The notes beneath the pieces were generated by a model. It did not search any database. It worked only from the letters and a program-made list of their open reading frames with translations, and had not been told where the DNA came from. A stretch of DNA of 64,000 nucleotides from Akebia trifoliata (taxonomy: Eukaryota > Streptophyta > Magnoliopsida > Ranunculales > Lardizabalaceae): assembly GCA_017979445.1 (NCBI GenBank), contig CM030705.1, positions 13,633,540-13,697,539 of the forward strand. The letters run 5' to 3'. The position numbers were made by a program, and so were the translations under genes. Each line of letters begins with the position of its first letter. Positions within the stretch are counted from its first letter, which is position 1. Shown one piece after another: positions 25,491 to 62,200 of the stretch.

Positions 25491-25870
25491 TAATTTTGTG
25501 GAGGGAGGATACAAAAAAAAAAAAAAATCAAACGATTAGGACTTAAATAATAAATAGGTGAAGGCGGATTTTGAACCCAGGTCATGGTATAGGTCAGCAC
25601 CTTTGTGATTTCCGAATGTTTGATACCATATCACAAATTTTTATAAGCAGATTATTTCATTTTGAGAGTTGAATCCAACCTTGAGGGTGAGTTCGAGTAC
25701 TTGGTAATTGTATCACTTCTTTGACATTTTTAAGACATGCAACAATGCTCAAGATTGCATGGTTAACCCATTACTTAGTTTAGGAAGAAATTTTAAAAAA
25801 GAAAATAAAAATCTGCTCATCGAATCAAAATCTTTAAAGAAGAGAATCAAAAAATATGAAAATAAAATAA

Positions 25871-26095
25871 GGGTCAAGATCCATTGACTCCTACGAATGA
25901 CTCATGAAAAAAACACATGAGCCCAACCCTTTAAATGCAAAATTCAATGTTTGAGATTTATCCTCGGGATAAGTATCTCTAAGAATTATGTTATCAAGAT
26001 ACTCATAAATCTGAATCATTGCATTTTGCATTTAAAGGGTTGGAATCATGTGTTTTTTTCATGAGTCCTTCTTAAGAGTCAACGGATTCCAACCC
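25871..26095. repeat. Foldback MITE (family B), copy 2
   Basis: Begins GGGTCAAGATCCATTGACTC and ends GAGTCAACGGATTCCAACCC. Inner arms CATGAAAAAAACACATGA / CATGTGTTTTTTTCATGAG match copy 1 at 13014-13225, as does the central TTATCCTCGGGATAA. Confidence 0.75.
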
Positions 26096-26157
26096 ATAAA
26101 ATAAAATAAGATCTCTCATCCAAAGCACAATCTACTCATGATAAATTGATGCTTTTT

Positions 26158-26275
26158 ATATGCTCTCTGACATGGCAGCACATAAAACCATAGATCTTAT
26201 TCTTCAGGATACATAAGGAAAAAGATTTAAGGTGCTGTTCACATGCCATGTCAAGAGCGTCAGTTTATCATAGTC
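26158..26275. repeat. Foldback MITE (family A)
   Basis: CTCTCTGACATGGCAGCACATAAAACCATAGATC pairs with GATTTAAGGTGCTG...GCCATGTCAAGAG. The centre carries CTTCAGGATACATAAGG as in the 19945 copy. Confidence 0.65.
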
Positions 26276-26289
26276 TAATATATTTAGCC

Positions 26290-26585
26290 CATCATTGGGG
26301 GAAACAAATCCTCTATAACAACCCTGTAGCACACTTTCAACGATTGAAATAACGCTACATCAGCGATAAAATTAAATCTCACGCTAAAAATATGGGGAGT
26401 TTAGTAGCCATTCATTTTTAAGACATAGATTTGCATCAAAAAACAAGTTTTTGATATTTGTTTTTTTAAATCAGATCTAAGTCATGATCACAAGAGATTG
26501 AGATGTTAATTTCTTTTTCAATACCTCTCATCCTTTAAAAATGTGTTATAGGGTTGCTACAAGAATCGTATGCTACAGAGGATAT
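26290..26585. repeat. Repeat, inverted relative to about 16955-17150
   Basis: Shares CAACGATTGAAATAACGCTACATCAGC and AATATGGGGAGTTTAGTAG (as complements) with the segment in unit B. Its own ends (TATAACAACCCTGTAGCAC / TTATAGGGTTGCTAC) are partly inverted. Confidence 0.5.
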
Positions 26586-26635
26586 ACTTCCATCATTTGG
26601 TCAATGTTACAATTAATTTAGAACCGTTTTTCCAA

Positions 26636-26843
26636 GGAAAAAAATCTTTGACTCCCACTTCAAAATTTCGAAGGAACCCTCTCCTTTAAATTACACATGG
26701 CATTTCTAAGAAAGTATACTCTAAATATTGAAGAAAATGTGGGGATATAAAATAAATACAAAATGCCACATGTCTTGTAACGAGGAGGGTTCCTTCAAAA
26801 ATATGAAGTGGCATGCCCGCTTCAAAGTAGGACTCTTTTTTCC
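26636..26843. repeat. Foldback MITE (family C)
   Basis: Left GGAAAAAAATC...GACTCCCACTTCAAAATTT and GAAGGAACCCTC pair with right GAGGGTTCCTTC, AATATGAAGTGG and AGTAGGACTCTTTTTTCC. Single copy seen in the window. Confidence 0.7.
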
Positions 26844-27780
26844 ACGTCCATTGAATTTGACAGTCAAATGGTGAAAGAAGGGGAGTTAAATATTTGGATT
26901 GATATAATAGGGTGATTAAGAAATTCCTTCACTTTTTGGTGAAATTTTAAGATGCCTCTAGGTTCTCAAAGTGATAACACATCCCTTGACGTCAATCTTC
27001 TCTGAAAGATGAACACAATGACCTAAATGCCCACATCATCAACTTCTAAGCCAAAAGCCATCCCAAGTAAATTTATTTACCCTCATTTTCCCTCAACCAT
27101 CATATTTCGAGAAATGATTTTTTGGAAAGTAGAAGACAAAGGACTTTTAAAGAGCAAAAAATAATTTTCTACATGAGGTTGAAGACATTGAATTGATGAC
27201 CATGTCGAATAGGTTAAATATATTGTATTGTAGAGGTTGAAGCATAGTTTTAAAACATAAGTCAACTCGAAACTTGAACAACTTGACTCAATTGAATTTC
27301 GAGGTGACTTATCCCCAAAGCTTGGTGGAACTAACTTACCAAGTCAACTCATCTGAGTGTTCTTGAAAAATCACCGAGTCAAGTCAAAACATTGACAAAG
27401 CTATACTACTATAGTTAACATTTTGTAGAGAAAATGAATAAATATAATAAATGAAGTCCTAAAAACTATTTTTAACATTTATAAATTTAATATATTTTTT
27501 TCACTTGATCGAGTCGACTCACGATTTATTGAATTGATTCAATTTCTTTGATGGATATTAGAATCAAGTTGTGTTTTAAAACTATGGTTTGAAAATGATG
27601 AATTTTTGGGAGAAAAATCAATGTCTTTTTTTTTTTTGGCTTAAATGTTGAAATAAAGGGATTTAGGTTATTTTATATTAGTCTTTTAGAGAAGTCTGAG
27701 GTCAAGGGGGTATATCATCATTTTTTAAAATACAAGGCTGCATCTTAAATATTCACCATGGAGGGGTACCGTCCAAATTA
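26844..27780. other. Upstream region of the MIZ1-like gene
   Basis: No gene recognised. Phrases such as GAGGTCAAGGGGGTATATCATC near 27700 recur loosely near 17880 and 29500, suggesting an old repeat. Confidence 0.35.
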
Positions 27781-27785
27781 CCCAT

Positions 27786-27797
27786 ATATCTATATAG
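27786..27797 (+). promoter_or_regulatory. Possible TATA box of the MIZ1-like gene
   Basis: TATATCTATATAG about 95 nt upstream of the chosen ATG, followed by a pyrimidine-rich CTCTCTGTCTCTC leader. Confidence 0.45.
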
Positions 27798-27887
27798 AGT
27801 GAGAAAATGGCCCACCCGAAAACACAGCCCAACCTCCATAATATTACCTTACTTAACTGACTCTCTGTCTCTCATTCATTCATTCTC

Positions 27888-28673
27888 ATGGCTTCTCCCC
27901 TTCTTGGTTCCAAAGGACCTTGCATGGGAGAGCCAAAAACAACTACTAGTGCCACCCCATCAGAGGAGTCTTCACCACAATCACCAACCCCACCGTTACC
28001 TCGCCAATCCGTATCTCTTATCGAGCCCTCGAAGAAGAAAAAACAAAAATCCATCAATGCCTTTCGATGTTTCAAATCTGTTTGTCGATCCTTTCCCATC
28101 TTAACACCCATGTGTAAGCTCCCAACCTTCCATAGTACCTCACAAAACACCCACCGACGTGTCATGGGCACGCGTGTCACGGGCACGCGTGTCACGGGCA
28201 CTTTGTTTGGCTACCGTAAAGGAAAGGTAAGTTTGGCTGTACAAGAAAACCCTATGTGTCTCCCCACACTAATAGTAGAGCTAGCCATGCAAACCCATGT
28301 GTTACAAAGGGAGATGAGCTCAGGAATGGTGAGGATTGCTCTTGAATGTGAGAAAAGAGCAGGGAAAGACAAGATGAAACTCATACAAGAGCCATTATGG
28401 GCTATGTATTGTAATGGGAAGAAGAATGGTTATGGTTTTAAAAGGGATGCATCAGAGGAGGATCTTAACACCATGGAGCTTCTCAAGTCTATATCAATGG
28501 GTGCCGGCGTCCTACCAGGAAATTCCGATGTGGAGGGACCAGATGGAGAAATGGCGTACCTGCGGGCCCATTTCGAACGTATCATGGGTTCGAAAGATTC
28601 TGTGACATTATACATGTTGAACCCGGAAGGAAATGATGGACCCGAGCTCAGTATATTCTTCGTAAGGATATGA
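27888..28673 (+). CDS. MIZU-KUSSEI1-like protein (DUF617)
   Basis: Intronless 261-codon frame, the typical architecture and size of this plant family. MIZ1 itself is needed for root hydrotropism; relatives are largely uncharacterised. Residues 1-100 are low-complexity, rich in Ser/Pro, with a KKKKQK basic patch. The DUF617 domain spans about 104-261 with the family's landmarks in order: GTLFGYRKGKVSLAVQE, LPTLIVELAM, MSSGMVRIALECEK, EPLWAMYCNGKKNGYGFKR, MELLKSISMGAGVLPG, EGPDGEMAYLRAHFERIMGS, and the closing GPELSIFFVRI. The ATG sits in CTCATGGCT, a good plant initiation context. A 15-bp tandem repeat encodes GTRVT repeats just before the domain. The frame is open and domain motifs are intact, so it is probably functional. 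Confidence 0.93.
   Translation: MASPLLGSKGPCMGEPKTTTSATPSEESSPQSPTPPLPRQSVSLIEPSKKKKQKSINAFRCFKSVCRSFPILTPMCKLPTFHSTSQNTHRRVMGTRVTGTRVTGTLFGYRKGKVSLAVQENPMCLPTLIVELAMQTHVLQREMSSGMVRIALECEKRAGKDKMKLIQEPLWAMYCNGKKNGYGFKRDASEEDLNTMELLKSISMGAGVLPGNSDVEGPDGEMAYLRAHFERIMGSKDSVTLYMLNPEGNDGPELSIFFVRI
28158..28202 (+). repeat. 15-bp tandem repeat inside the MIZ1-like gene
   Basis: Three units of CGTGTCACGGGCACG (first with T for C, last diverging) encode GTRVT twice at the N-terminal edge of the DUF617 domain. The repeat length is a multiple of three, so copy changes keep the frame. Confidence 0.85.
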
Positions 28674-29731
28674 TCATGATCGTGATTGAGTAATATCGTG
28701 AAAATACTCGAGATCTGGCCCCCATCACTTAGTAATAGATCGACCCATCAAAGGTGTATAGGTTTTCTAGATGTAAATAAGGAGAGGCGATGGCTTAGGG
28801 CATCAAATCAAGTGTAATCAAAAGAGTACATGAAAGTGATGGGATTTTTGTGTTGTGCTGTATTGTAGATTATAGTTTTCTATTATTTTTTAGTTGCAAT
28901 TAATGGGAAGCAGATAACGTCTTTGTTTCAAGGCTTCATTTGCAACTATTCTTTTAAAATTAATTATATTTCTAGAATCATTTAGCCCAAAAATATCATT
29001 ACATAATCAATTCTTAAAACATGATTTTCAAGAAGTCAAAAATTTTACTTTTGCCTCAGCTCATTTCATTCCCTTACCTTTATTTCATGGTAGTAAATGG
29101 GTGGGAGTGTGATGAATAAGTTAGGGGGTGGGAATGGTGAAAGAACATTCTATTAACATATTTTATGTCAAGGTATCATCACAAGAGTACTCCTAAAAAC
29201 CATCATCTTCAAGAGTACATCTTCAACCTCATCTTCTATCCCACCATTTTCAATCTAGCTTTAACTTCGGGTTAAGAAAACCCTTGATTTTCTACCCAAA
29301 ATACCATTATCTTCTGCTTCTTCGAAAATCTTATCTTGCTCTTTAGATTTGAATGTTGACAAGATTAAAGACGAGAACCAAAAGAAAAGACCGGCAGAGG
29401 TTAAAGATGACTAATTTTACAAGAAAAATAAAGGGTTGTTGGCCAATGGTTGGAAAAGATAACATTTAAATCATTTTCAATTAGTCTATTAGAGAAGACC
29501 TAGATTAAGGGTTGCATGACATCAGTTTGAAAACATATAGAGGGCATATCAAATATCCACCAAAATGTGGAGGGCTTTCTCTAAATCACCCAACATCAAT
29601 CTATTGAAGGCTTTGACAAGTGAAAAATACAATTCTTTAAAAAATAAAAACAAATAAAAGGTGCAGAAGAGTCTTAAATAAAGTTAATTTTGATCTTTTT
29701 AATCTTCCACCAATACATTATGATGGTGATA
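28674..29731. other. 3' flank of the MIZ1-like gene
   Basis: No coding pattern. No clear polyadenylation signal can be singled out. Confidence 0.4.
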
Positions 29732-29739
29732 GGTAGGAC

Positions 29740-30593
29740 CATAGTTAATAAATTCATGATTGATTCGCGATTTAGACGTAAATTAGACAAACAATACTCT
29801 TTCCGATCAAAATTGTCGTTGATTTCAAAGATTCAAATTAATTCACGGATCTTTGAATCTCAACGAATAGATCGCGATTTATACGTATATTCCGTAAGTA
29901 TTTTAATAAAATATTTCGTATTTCCCTATCCTCAGTTCACACTTCAAAACTCAAGATAAGGAGGGAAAAAAAACCCTAAATTGAAAATTGCCCCCACAAA
30001 AATAATTAATCTTGAACAACTTGGAAAGCTTCTAGAATACATTGATGATCGTGAAGAGCTTAAAAAAAAAGATGAAATTACACCTAATCGTGAAGATATT
30101 CTTTTTAACGAACTATTTGGTCCATTTACTTTCCATTAATAACTTTTTAGAAACGAGAAGAATTTTTTTTTTCGAATTTAATTAAGTCTTGGGACATGAT
30201 GATTTTAACATTAATTAGCATATCATGTTTTATACTTTTCATTTACATTGATTATTAGATGGATTAAAACTAAAACTTTAATTGCGAATATATATTTTAT
30301 TGGATGAATGTGATTGTGGATTGTTTATGTAATATATTTTTAATTTAAGTATTGATAATTTGATTAGTAGATCAAAATTATTAGGTCATATCATATGTTA
30401 TATATATCTGAATTTTTGAAAGTTTTAAAAGTTGTTGAATCTGAATCATTTTCGAATTATTTGCGTATTGTATTTTTACTATCCTATGTTTTTTTTCATC
30501 GAATTTTTGAGCGAATCGGTGCATCGTTATTCCGAATGGTAACCGATTTATTTCCGTAGCGTTTTTTTCCTATCTACCGAACTGCTAACAATG
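29740..30593. mobile_element. 854-bp hAT-like non-autonomous element
   Basis: Flanked by an exact 8-bp target duplication GGTAGGAC (29732-29739 and 30594-30601). The termini CATAGTTAATAAATTC and GAACTGCTAACAATG are imperfect inverted repeats (CAT-GTTA--A-TTC). 8-bp duplications plus CA-starting ends fit hAT. Internal frames are short and not recognisable as transposase. Confidence 0.75.
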
Positions 30594-30601
30594 GGTAGGA
30601 C

Positions 30602-32115
30602 ATTCAAAACAATGTATCAAATCACAACATGTCTCTCCGGAGACATGTGATAAAATTAGAACGATTCAAAGACGTTCAAAACAATGCAGGTACGAAAAAT
30701 GATGCTCAATTCAAGTTATCATTGAAAGGATGTAGGCAATCCCTCATAAAGAATTATTAGCCAAATATCAATTGAGGTGATGCACTAGAAAGCCAAAAAC
30801 CATCGTGGTGAAGATGAATACAAAATTTTTCTAAATGTTCAAGATGACGACCAGAAGCATCAGTAAATCAAAATAATGCTAGAGAAAATTATTTCGTCAA
30901 ATAAACCACAGCGGAATGAATCAAACTTTGCAATAAAATTTGATGCCTTGCAGCAAACCACACATGATGTCAAAGAAAGATCGTAAATGGAGGTGAGATG
31001 TAATGTGAGGCTAGTTGTGAAGGGCTTTCAGTAGAAAAATGGAATTATCTTTGATGATATATATATATATTTTTTTTTTCTCACAATGAAGATGTACATG
31101 TTGTCGATTTAGGCTGTGTTGGGCTATAAGTTTGAACTTGAAACTGATTTTCCTCATAGTAATCAAGTTTGGATTCATTGATTATTCAGCTTGAGTCAGT
31201 TCAGTTTAATTTGGAAAAGAATCAAACCAAAAATAATTTCAGGACAGAGCCTACTAAATTATGCTAATTTCACAAACATTCCACACTTGACTAGCACCTG
31301 AATACTCTATCGTGGAAAAGGTCAAAATAAGATCTCTTATACTACTATTGCTTTAAGAAATGAACTCCATTTGCAATCTTATAAAGATAATTTTTTCTGA
31401 TGACTCACACTAGAAAGGATGTTCTTGGGAGTTTTTATTTTTTTATTTTTTTAACATGAATATAAATTTTATTTTGGGTACTTCATTTAAAAATAATAAT
31501 AATAAAATAAAAATAAATAAATAAAAAGAGGAACAAAATTTCTATTTTCTTAAATGAGTTGTAACGTTTATTGAATCTAGTGAATTTGAACTTACTCCCC
31601 ATGGATTTTCCCTTCATTTTGAAAGATTTTCCAAGTAAAACTTGTGATCTTGGTTTTGTATATGATTTCTTGCATTCATGATTCACAGACAGATTAGCAG
31701 TTTTTAATTCTTCTTGCAAATTATAGATGACTTTCATGAATATTTCTTGTTAGTGCGGCAGATCCCCTGAATTCAGTAGGTCTCAGTATGTACGCCATCC
31801 AAGACCAATATGGTGTGCTTTGAATCAGACATTGGTAGTTATACAACCCTATGTACATATGGATGTTTTGCAGACAGTATATATGGCCTTGGAAAAGTTA
31901 GATCAACTCATTAACTTAATCAGGGTGGTCTAAACACTGACTAGTTGAACACCAATAACTATGGGAATTTTGATAAATTGTCTGCAACAAAGAAATGTGC
32001 ATATTTATCTAAAAAAGATGTAGTAAATCTCAAACTAAAAAAAAAAAAGGCATTTTGGACAATTGAGCAACAAATGCTTCACATGATCCAAGGATTCATC
32101 GATAACACACTCAAA
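30602..32115. other. Between the hAT element and SEC6
   Basis: AT-rich, no gene recognised; the right end includes the SEC6 3' UTR on the - strand. Short TA and T runs near 31060-31080. Confidence 0.4.
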
Positions 32116-56003
<23,888 letters not shown>

Positions 56004-56229
56004 CTAGATCTCAGAAAAAAAAAATTGAAATCATGAACAAATGCATAAAGCTCATTTATATAAAATAAGAAATTCAGTTAAATTTTGTGGGTTAGCAAGT
56101 TTTATCTACGTGTAATGCTGCCCATGTACAAAATAGCTATGTAAAATGATGGTTATGCTGCCTGTATGGTGATTTGTGTTGATAGATGACCTTTGTGGTG
56201 CACAATCATATTGTGCATTCTTTTTTGTG

Positions 56230-57050
56230 GATTTCTTATCCCTTCTAATGCCAAGCCAGGTAAGAAGAACCAACCAAGAAGATGCCTTTCATGACACAAG
56301 TCAATACTCTCCTGTCCTTCATTGAAATAGATATACTTTCCTCGCTCAAACTAGAAACAGAGCAAGATATTACACCCATCTCCCAAACATTCAGGTTTCT
56401 ATTAAGCTCTCAGTTCCACATTCTCCTGTCTCGACCATCTTCTACACATACCTTCACAAGGTAGCCTTTTCGATTCCATAGAAAGAAAATCATAAATCTT
56501 CATTTAGAGGGGAATCCCCACATCATAAATCTTTCAGAAACCAAGCCATGTCCCCTTTGCCTACATTACTAAATTCCAGCTAGATCTTGAAGATACTATT
56601 CCAGACACACTCATAATTCTTATGGCCAAATTTACATTACAGTTCAGTGTTTCTGCAACAATGATCTTTAAGTTATTGACTTCCACGCCATATCTCCAAA
56701 GCATTTCCCCAAGAGAGATCTTTATATCCCTGCTTCTCAACTCCTAAACTTGATCATTTTCTAGGAAGATAAACAATCTTCCTATTCACTGGGAGGGGGA
56801 CTTGTTGACACCACAGATCCCTTCCATAAAATGTATCCAATTAATCTCTCTAGACGATATGCAACAGACATTGGACTCACAAAAAGAGGCAAGTAGTGAA
56901 CTGGAATTACTAGAGAGATTAATTATGGTACTTTACATAATATGCAAAGCATCAAAAGAAATTATGAACCATTTTTGCTTATCCATTGCCCCTTTGCATG
57001 CGGCACCTGGGTTGAGTTCCTCTAACTCTTCAGAATGAGAGGGTTGTCCA
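56230..57050 (-). pseudogene. LINE reverse-transcriptase C-terminal remnant
   Basis: The - strand gives LPLFVSPMSVAYRLERLIGYILW (frame-interrupted by stops nearby), then G-rich LGVEKQGYKDLSWGNAL-like text. This matches the L-F-x-x-P-x-S-V-A-x-R-L-E/x-x-x-L-W block of L1-type plant LINEs. The Copia 5' LTR follows immediately to the right. Confidence 0.5.
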
Positions 57051-57115
57051 TAAATAGTGCATGACCAGCGCACTATGGCTTTTTAGCCTACTACTTTATG
57101 TAGAATACCTCACGT

Positions 57116-57278
57116 TATAAGGGTATTCTAGGTAATTGTGGTATTATGTTAATTAGTCCATATTCTTGGTATATATATATATAATAGAGGGAGAGAGGGT
57201 GTGCTTTCTCATAACTAACTTTTTCCAATTCTTCTTCTACAAACCCCAACCTAAAAGACTAAAACAACAACACACAAC
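57116..57278 (+). repeat. 5' LTR of the Copia element
   Basis: TATAAGGGTATTCTAGGTAA...AGTCCATATTCTTGGTA...GAGGGAGAGAGGGTGTG...AAAGACTAAAACAACAACA; all phrases recur in the 3' LTR. Confidence 0.8.
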
Positions 57279-57979
57279 TTGGTATTAGAGCTATTTTTGG
57301 ATCTCAAACATCATCAAAATCATCTAGAGAAAAAGAGGGGAGCATAGGGAGGACAACCAGCTTCTGATGATGTCAGCACATACAATTGCTGACGTCATCT
57401 AACATGTCATTGGAATTTGACTTTGATGAATGATTTTGAAAGGTATTGATTTTAGGAAATTTTTGGGACTGGTTTCAAATGATTTGGAGCAGATTTGAGT
57501 GAGTTATGAAGGTCATGGTGAAAAAATAAAGTCAAAAATTCCATAACTGAAATTTCACACACTCAGATCCATTCAACTAAATTTTTTTTAAGTTGATCAA
57601 AAGAGGGCAAGTCATTTTTCTATAATAAAACTTATGGAAGTGGTCTTGCACAATTTGGATCAAGATTGAAGACTCGGTGAGATGTTCTTCAACCTATATT
57701 TGTGATTTTTAGGTCATTTTTTGCTATTTTATGATTTTTTTTGTCAATTTTTCATGGATAATCACTGTGAAACTATGAGAAATAATTGTTCGAGTGTTAT
57801 TGGGACTTTAACAATGTTTTCTGAGATTGGAATCAACATCCATATGGTTGTGGGATCACACCGGGTTACGTGAAGAGCTTGTTTTTGAGTTTTTGGATTG
57901 CATAGTCCTTAATTAATATATTATTTGATCCGTGGAGGTCAAAAGTGAAGTTATAAGGTCTGATTTGTGTAGATCAAAT

Positions 57980-58298
57980 TAGGACTGTCAATGGATAGCC
58001 GAAATTTGAATCCGAATTCGAAAAATCGGATATTATCCGAAATTTTTGGATATCGAATTCGAATTCGGATGTATTTTTAGGATTCGAACAGATTTCGGAT
58101 GCGAATTCGGATATCACTACATCCGATTCGTTAATATCCGATTCGAATGCTTCTCTCTTCTTTTATATATATTTAAACATTAATTAAGACAAGACACATC
58201 TATTTTCGTTTATATATATATATATATATATAAAGACAATCTCTCTCTCTTGATAAGAAAGACAAGACAACTCTTTTTTTTTAAATAAAGACAAGACA

Positions 58299-58346
<48 letters not shown>

Positions 58347-58523
58347 ATAAAGACAAGACAAGTCACACTCTCTCTCTCTCTCTTTATAATAAAGATACGA
58401 CAATTCACTCACATTCTCTCTCTTTAATAAAGACAAGACATCACACACACACTCTCTCTCTCTCTCTGTAAGACGAGACATATCTCTCTCACTCTCTCTC
58501 TCTTTTTAATAAAGACAATCTCT

Positions 58524-58556
<33 letters not shown>

Positions 58557-59190
58557 GTAAGACGAGATAAGGCAAGACTAACCTTTCTTCCCTTCTCCCT
58601 GGTTCATCTGACGAGCTGGATTTTGAAAGAGTCGGGCACTCATGTTTACTAAACGAACAGGCTTGTTAGTAATTCAAAGTGCGCAAATAATCTGCAAGTG
58701 AGTTTCATGGCGAGCCTGAACTTCAATCCAACTAAAATCAGAAATATAGGCCTGAGATTCAAGACCAATATTAGATATTAGAGGGAAGAAGGTTTGGGAG
58801 CTCGTCGTCTGTGAGGGTACATTTTCACCTCTGTATACAAGCACTTCCCAAACAATGTCATCAATGGTATAATTTTAAAAGATGCATTCGTATCGATTAG
58901 CTATGAATTAGGTGTTCCCTTGCCAGAAAAAATCTTATTTTTCAGGTAATTTTTACTTTTTTAACTCTATTTTACCTGTAAATTAACTGTAAAAAATCAA
59001 AGATTTTTTATTATTTAAATTCGAATCGAATATTTTCGGATATCCGATAATTCTTTCGGATGCGAATTCGAATAGTGGTTAGTGATATCCAATCGGATTC
59101 GAATTCGAATTCGAATATTACTATTTTTTTTCGGATTTCGAATTCGGATATAACACTATCTGATCGGATACCTATCCATTGACAGTCCTA
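57980..59190. mobile_element. 1.2-kb hAT-like element inside the Copia
   Basis: Perfect 19-bp terminal inverted repeats: TAGGACTGTCAATGGATAG and CTATCCATTGACAGTCCTA. Flanks GATCAAAT (57972-57979) and GATCAAGT (59191-59198) form an 8-bp target duplication with one mismatch. Subterminal regions are built of repeated GAATTCGAATTCGGAT phrases; the centre holds dense CT microsatellites (58237-58556). No transposase. Confidence 0.88.
58237..58556. repeat. Interrupted (CT)n microsatellite array
   Basis: At least six CT runs separated by near-identical spacers of the type AATAAAGACAAGACA, so the array is a tandem repeat of [CT]n-spacer units. Confidence 0.85.
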
Positions 59191-59229
59191 GATCAAGTGT
59201 TCTATTTCAAGTTATGAGGTTAATCAATC

Positions 59230-62200
59230 CTTCAATGTTCGATTGAATGGTAAAGGGAGCATTGGTGCTTCTCATAATGAAGTTCCCAACCTTCAAATTA
59301 CAATTGTGCCGTTTAATGGAGCGAATTTTCTTCCTTGGCCTCAATCTGATATGTTTTATGTTAAAGGAAAATGAAAAGTCGTATACTTGACTGATGCAAT
59401 TATTGTCCCCAACCTTTCTAACCCTATGTATGGTAAATAGGATCAAGAGAATGCCACCATGATGTGTTGACTTCTTCATTCAACGCACCCAGATATTAGT
59501 AATCAGTATTTGTTCTTATCGACAGCCAAACAGATATGGGATACAATGAATGCAACATATTCTGAAGTTGGGAATTCTGCTCATGTATGCGTTGTGACAA
59601 AGTATCTGGCAAATGAGACATGGGGACAAACCCCTATCCGCCTATTACTCTACTCTTCATCATCTATGGGAAGAGTTACACCACTATCAAAATTTTCAGG
59701 CTAAATGTTCAGAGGATGCTACTACATACAAGAAGTTGGTTGAGGAAAATGATTGTTTGAATTCCTTGTTGGTCTAATTTCTGATTATGAGCAAGTACGA
59801 GTTCAATTTTTGGGCAAAAAAGCCTCTTTCATCATTATCTAAAGTGTATGCCTATTTACATCGTGAGGAGCAACATCGCAATGCAATGCAACAATATGTT
59901 GTTCTAGAGAGATCTACTTTAGCTACCATATTTCAATGAAGTGGCAAAGGTGGTAGTCGTGGTAAAGGATTTGGCAGAATGGGAACACTTGGAGATAAGT
60001 GTGATAAATTGAAGTGTGAAAATTGTGGTCGCACTCGCCATACTAAGGAAACCTGTTGGGATCTCAATGATTGTTCTTAACATAGGGCTGGTTTCTCCAG
60101 TGGTGGACGAGGAAGAAACCACTCTAGTAGTATAGGGGGCTCGAATTCTCATTATATTGTCTCTACCGGGTTGCCAATTACTCCATCTACACAAGCTCCT
60201 TCAGCAAATAGTGCTGGCTTCTCCCGTGATGAGATTGAGGCTCTCAAACGTCTTATGGCTCAGTTGGAGTTACCTAGCACTTCTTCCACGTCATTTGCGC
60301 ATTCAAGTACATCTGCTTCAATCCTCAGTGCCTTTGTTTCCACTCCTAGTCGATCCTGGGCTATTGATTCAAGAGCCTCTGATCATATGACTAGCATGTC
60401 CTGATTTTTCTCGTCTTATAACATTTGTTCTAGTAAAGATAAAGTAAAATTGTTGATGGATCTAACTCTCCCATCGTTGGAAAAGGTAATATCTCTCTTA
60501 GTCCTTCTTTGCCATTATCATGTGTCCAACTTTACTTTGAATCTAGTCCTTGAATTTTACTGTCACTTTCTTTCAATCTCATTGTGTTTTTCAAGACTTC
60601 ATGACGAGGAAGACTATTGGTACGGTCCATAAGGAGGGGAGACTTTACTTACTAAACCTTCCAGCATATACCTTCTACAGTTGGGAGTAATAGCTATAAA
60701 GAGTTGTTATTGTGCATCGTCGTCTAGGCCACCCATCTTTTTTATTGTTAAAGCAAATGTTTCCTCGGTTTTTTCATTCAATTGTTATTTCTGAACTTAA
60801 GTGTGAAGTTTGTGAAAATTCCAAACGTACTAGAACTTTTTATCCTGCTAGTGGTAGTAAAAGCACTTCTTTTTTTATCTTTGTTCATTCTGATGTGTGG
60901 GGACCCTCCCCTATTGTTTCCTCTCATCGTTTTTGATATTTTGTTACTTTTGTGAATGATTTCTCTCATGTTACATGGGTTTACTTACTTAAGGCCAAAA
61001 GTGGTGTGGTTCTATTTTTAAATCCTTCCACAAAATGATTGAAACCCAATTTGATGCACACAAAAAAAGAAAAATTAGATCTGATAATGGCGGAGAATAC
61101 ATTGATGGTCACCTTGCCTCTTATTTTGATGATCATGGCATTATCCATCAAACCACTTGTGTAAATATTCGTCAACATAATGGGTAGCAGAGAGAAAAAA
61201 TCGTCGCTAGTTAAAGGTTGCTCGTTTTCTCTCATTTGCAATGATTGTTCCTAAATTTTTTTGGTCCAATGCTCTTTTAATTGTTGATTATCTTATAAAT
61301 CATGTCATCACAAATTTTACAATATAAATCTCCAATTGATGTTCTGTGTTCCCCTAACCGTTTGTTTTGCTTACCTCCAAAAATCTTTGGATGTACTTGT
61401 TTAGTTCATGTGCATCGTTCAGAATATACCGAGTTTGACCCAAAAGCTCTCAAGTGCCTCTTTCTTAGGTACGCTTTTAATAAAAAGGGATATAAATGTT
61501 TTCATCCTCCTTCACAAAAATTCCGTCTTTATGGAAGTCACATTTTTTGAGTCCACTCCCTTTTTTTCTATCAGGGGAACTTCTCTTCCAGGGGAGAGTA
61601 GTTGTAATGAAGAGACATCCCCTTTTCCTATTCCTATTTCTTCTTACATGTTTGATGAAGATAATGGAATGAAAGGTGGTCGTAATAGTATTGGACATGG
61701 GGAGACTTTTGTTAAGAGGGACAATGAAATGAAGGTGTACTCAAAAAGGAAAAAAGGGGCTATACAAGACCCTCATGAGCCCTACCAAGCAACTTTTCGA
61801 GTATTTCTCCTACTACTCCTGTGGTGATTCATTTTGACCTTCCTATTACTGTTAGGAAAGGCATTCGTTATTGTACTCAATACCCTATTTCCAATTTTGT
61901 TTCGTCTTGTGCATTATCTCCTTCATATCATAATTTTTCCTTGCATTGTCTTTTGTGCCCATTCCTCACAATGTCACAAATGCTCTTTCTCAGACTGAAA
62001 ACGCAATGGAAGTGGAAATGCATGCTCTTGATGAAAACAATAGTTGGGATATGGTTGACTTACCTCCAAGGAAGAAGCTAGTGGGATGCAAGTGGGTGTT
62101 TACAGCAAAGTATCACTCAAATGGATCAATTGAGAGATATAAAGTCCGCTTAGTGGCCAAAGAATTTGCTCAAACGTATGGCATTAACTACTAGGAAACA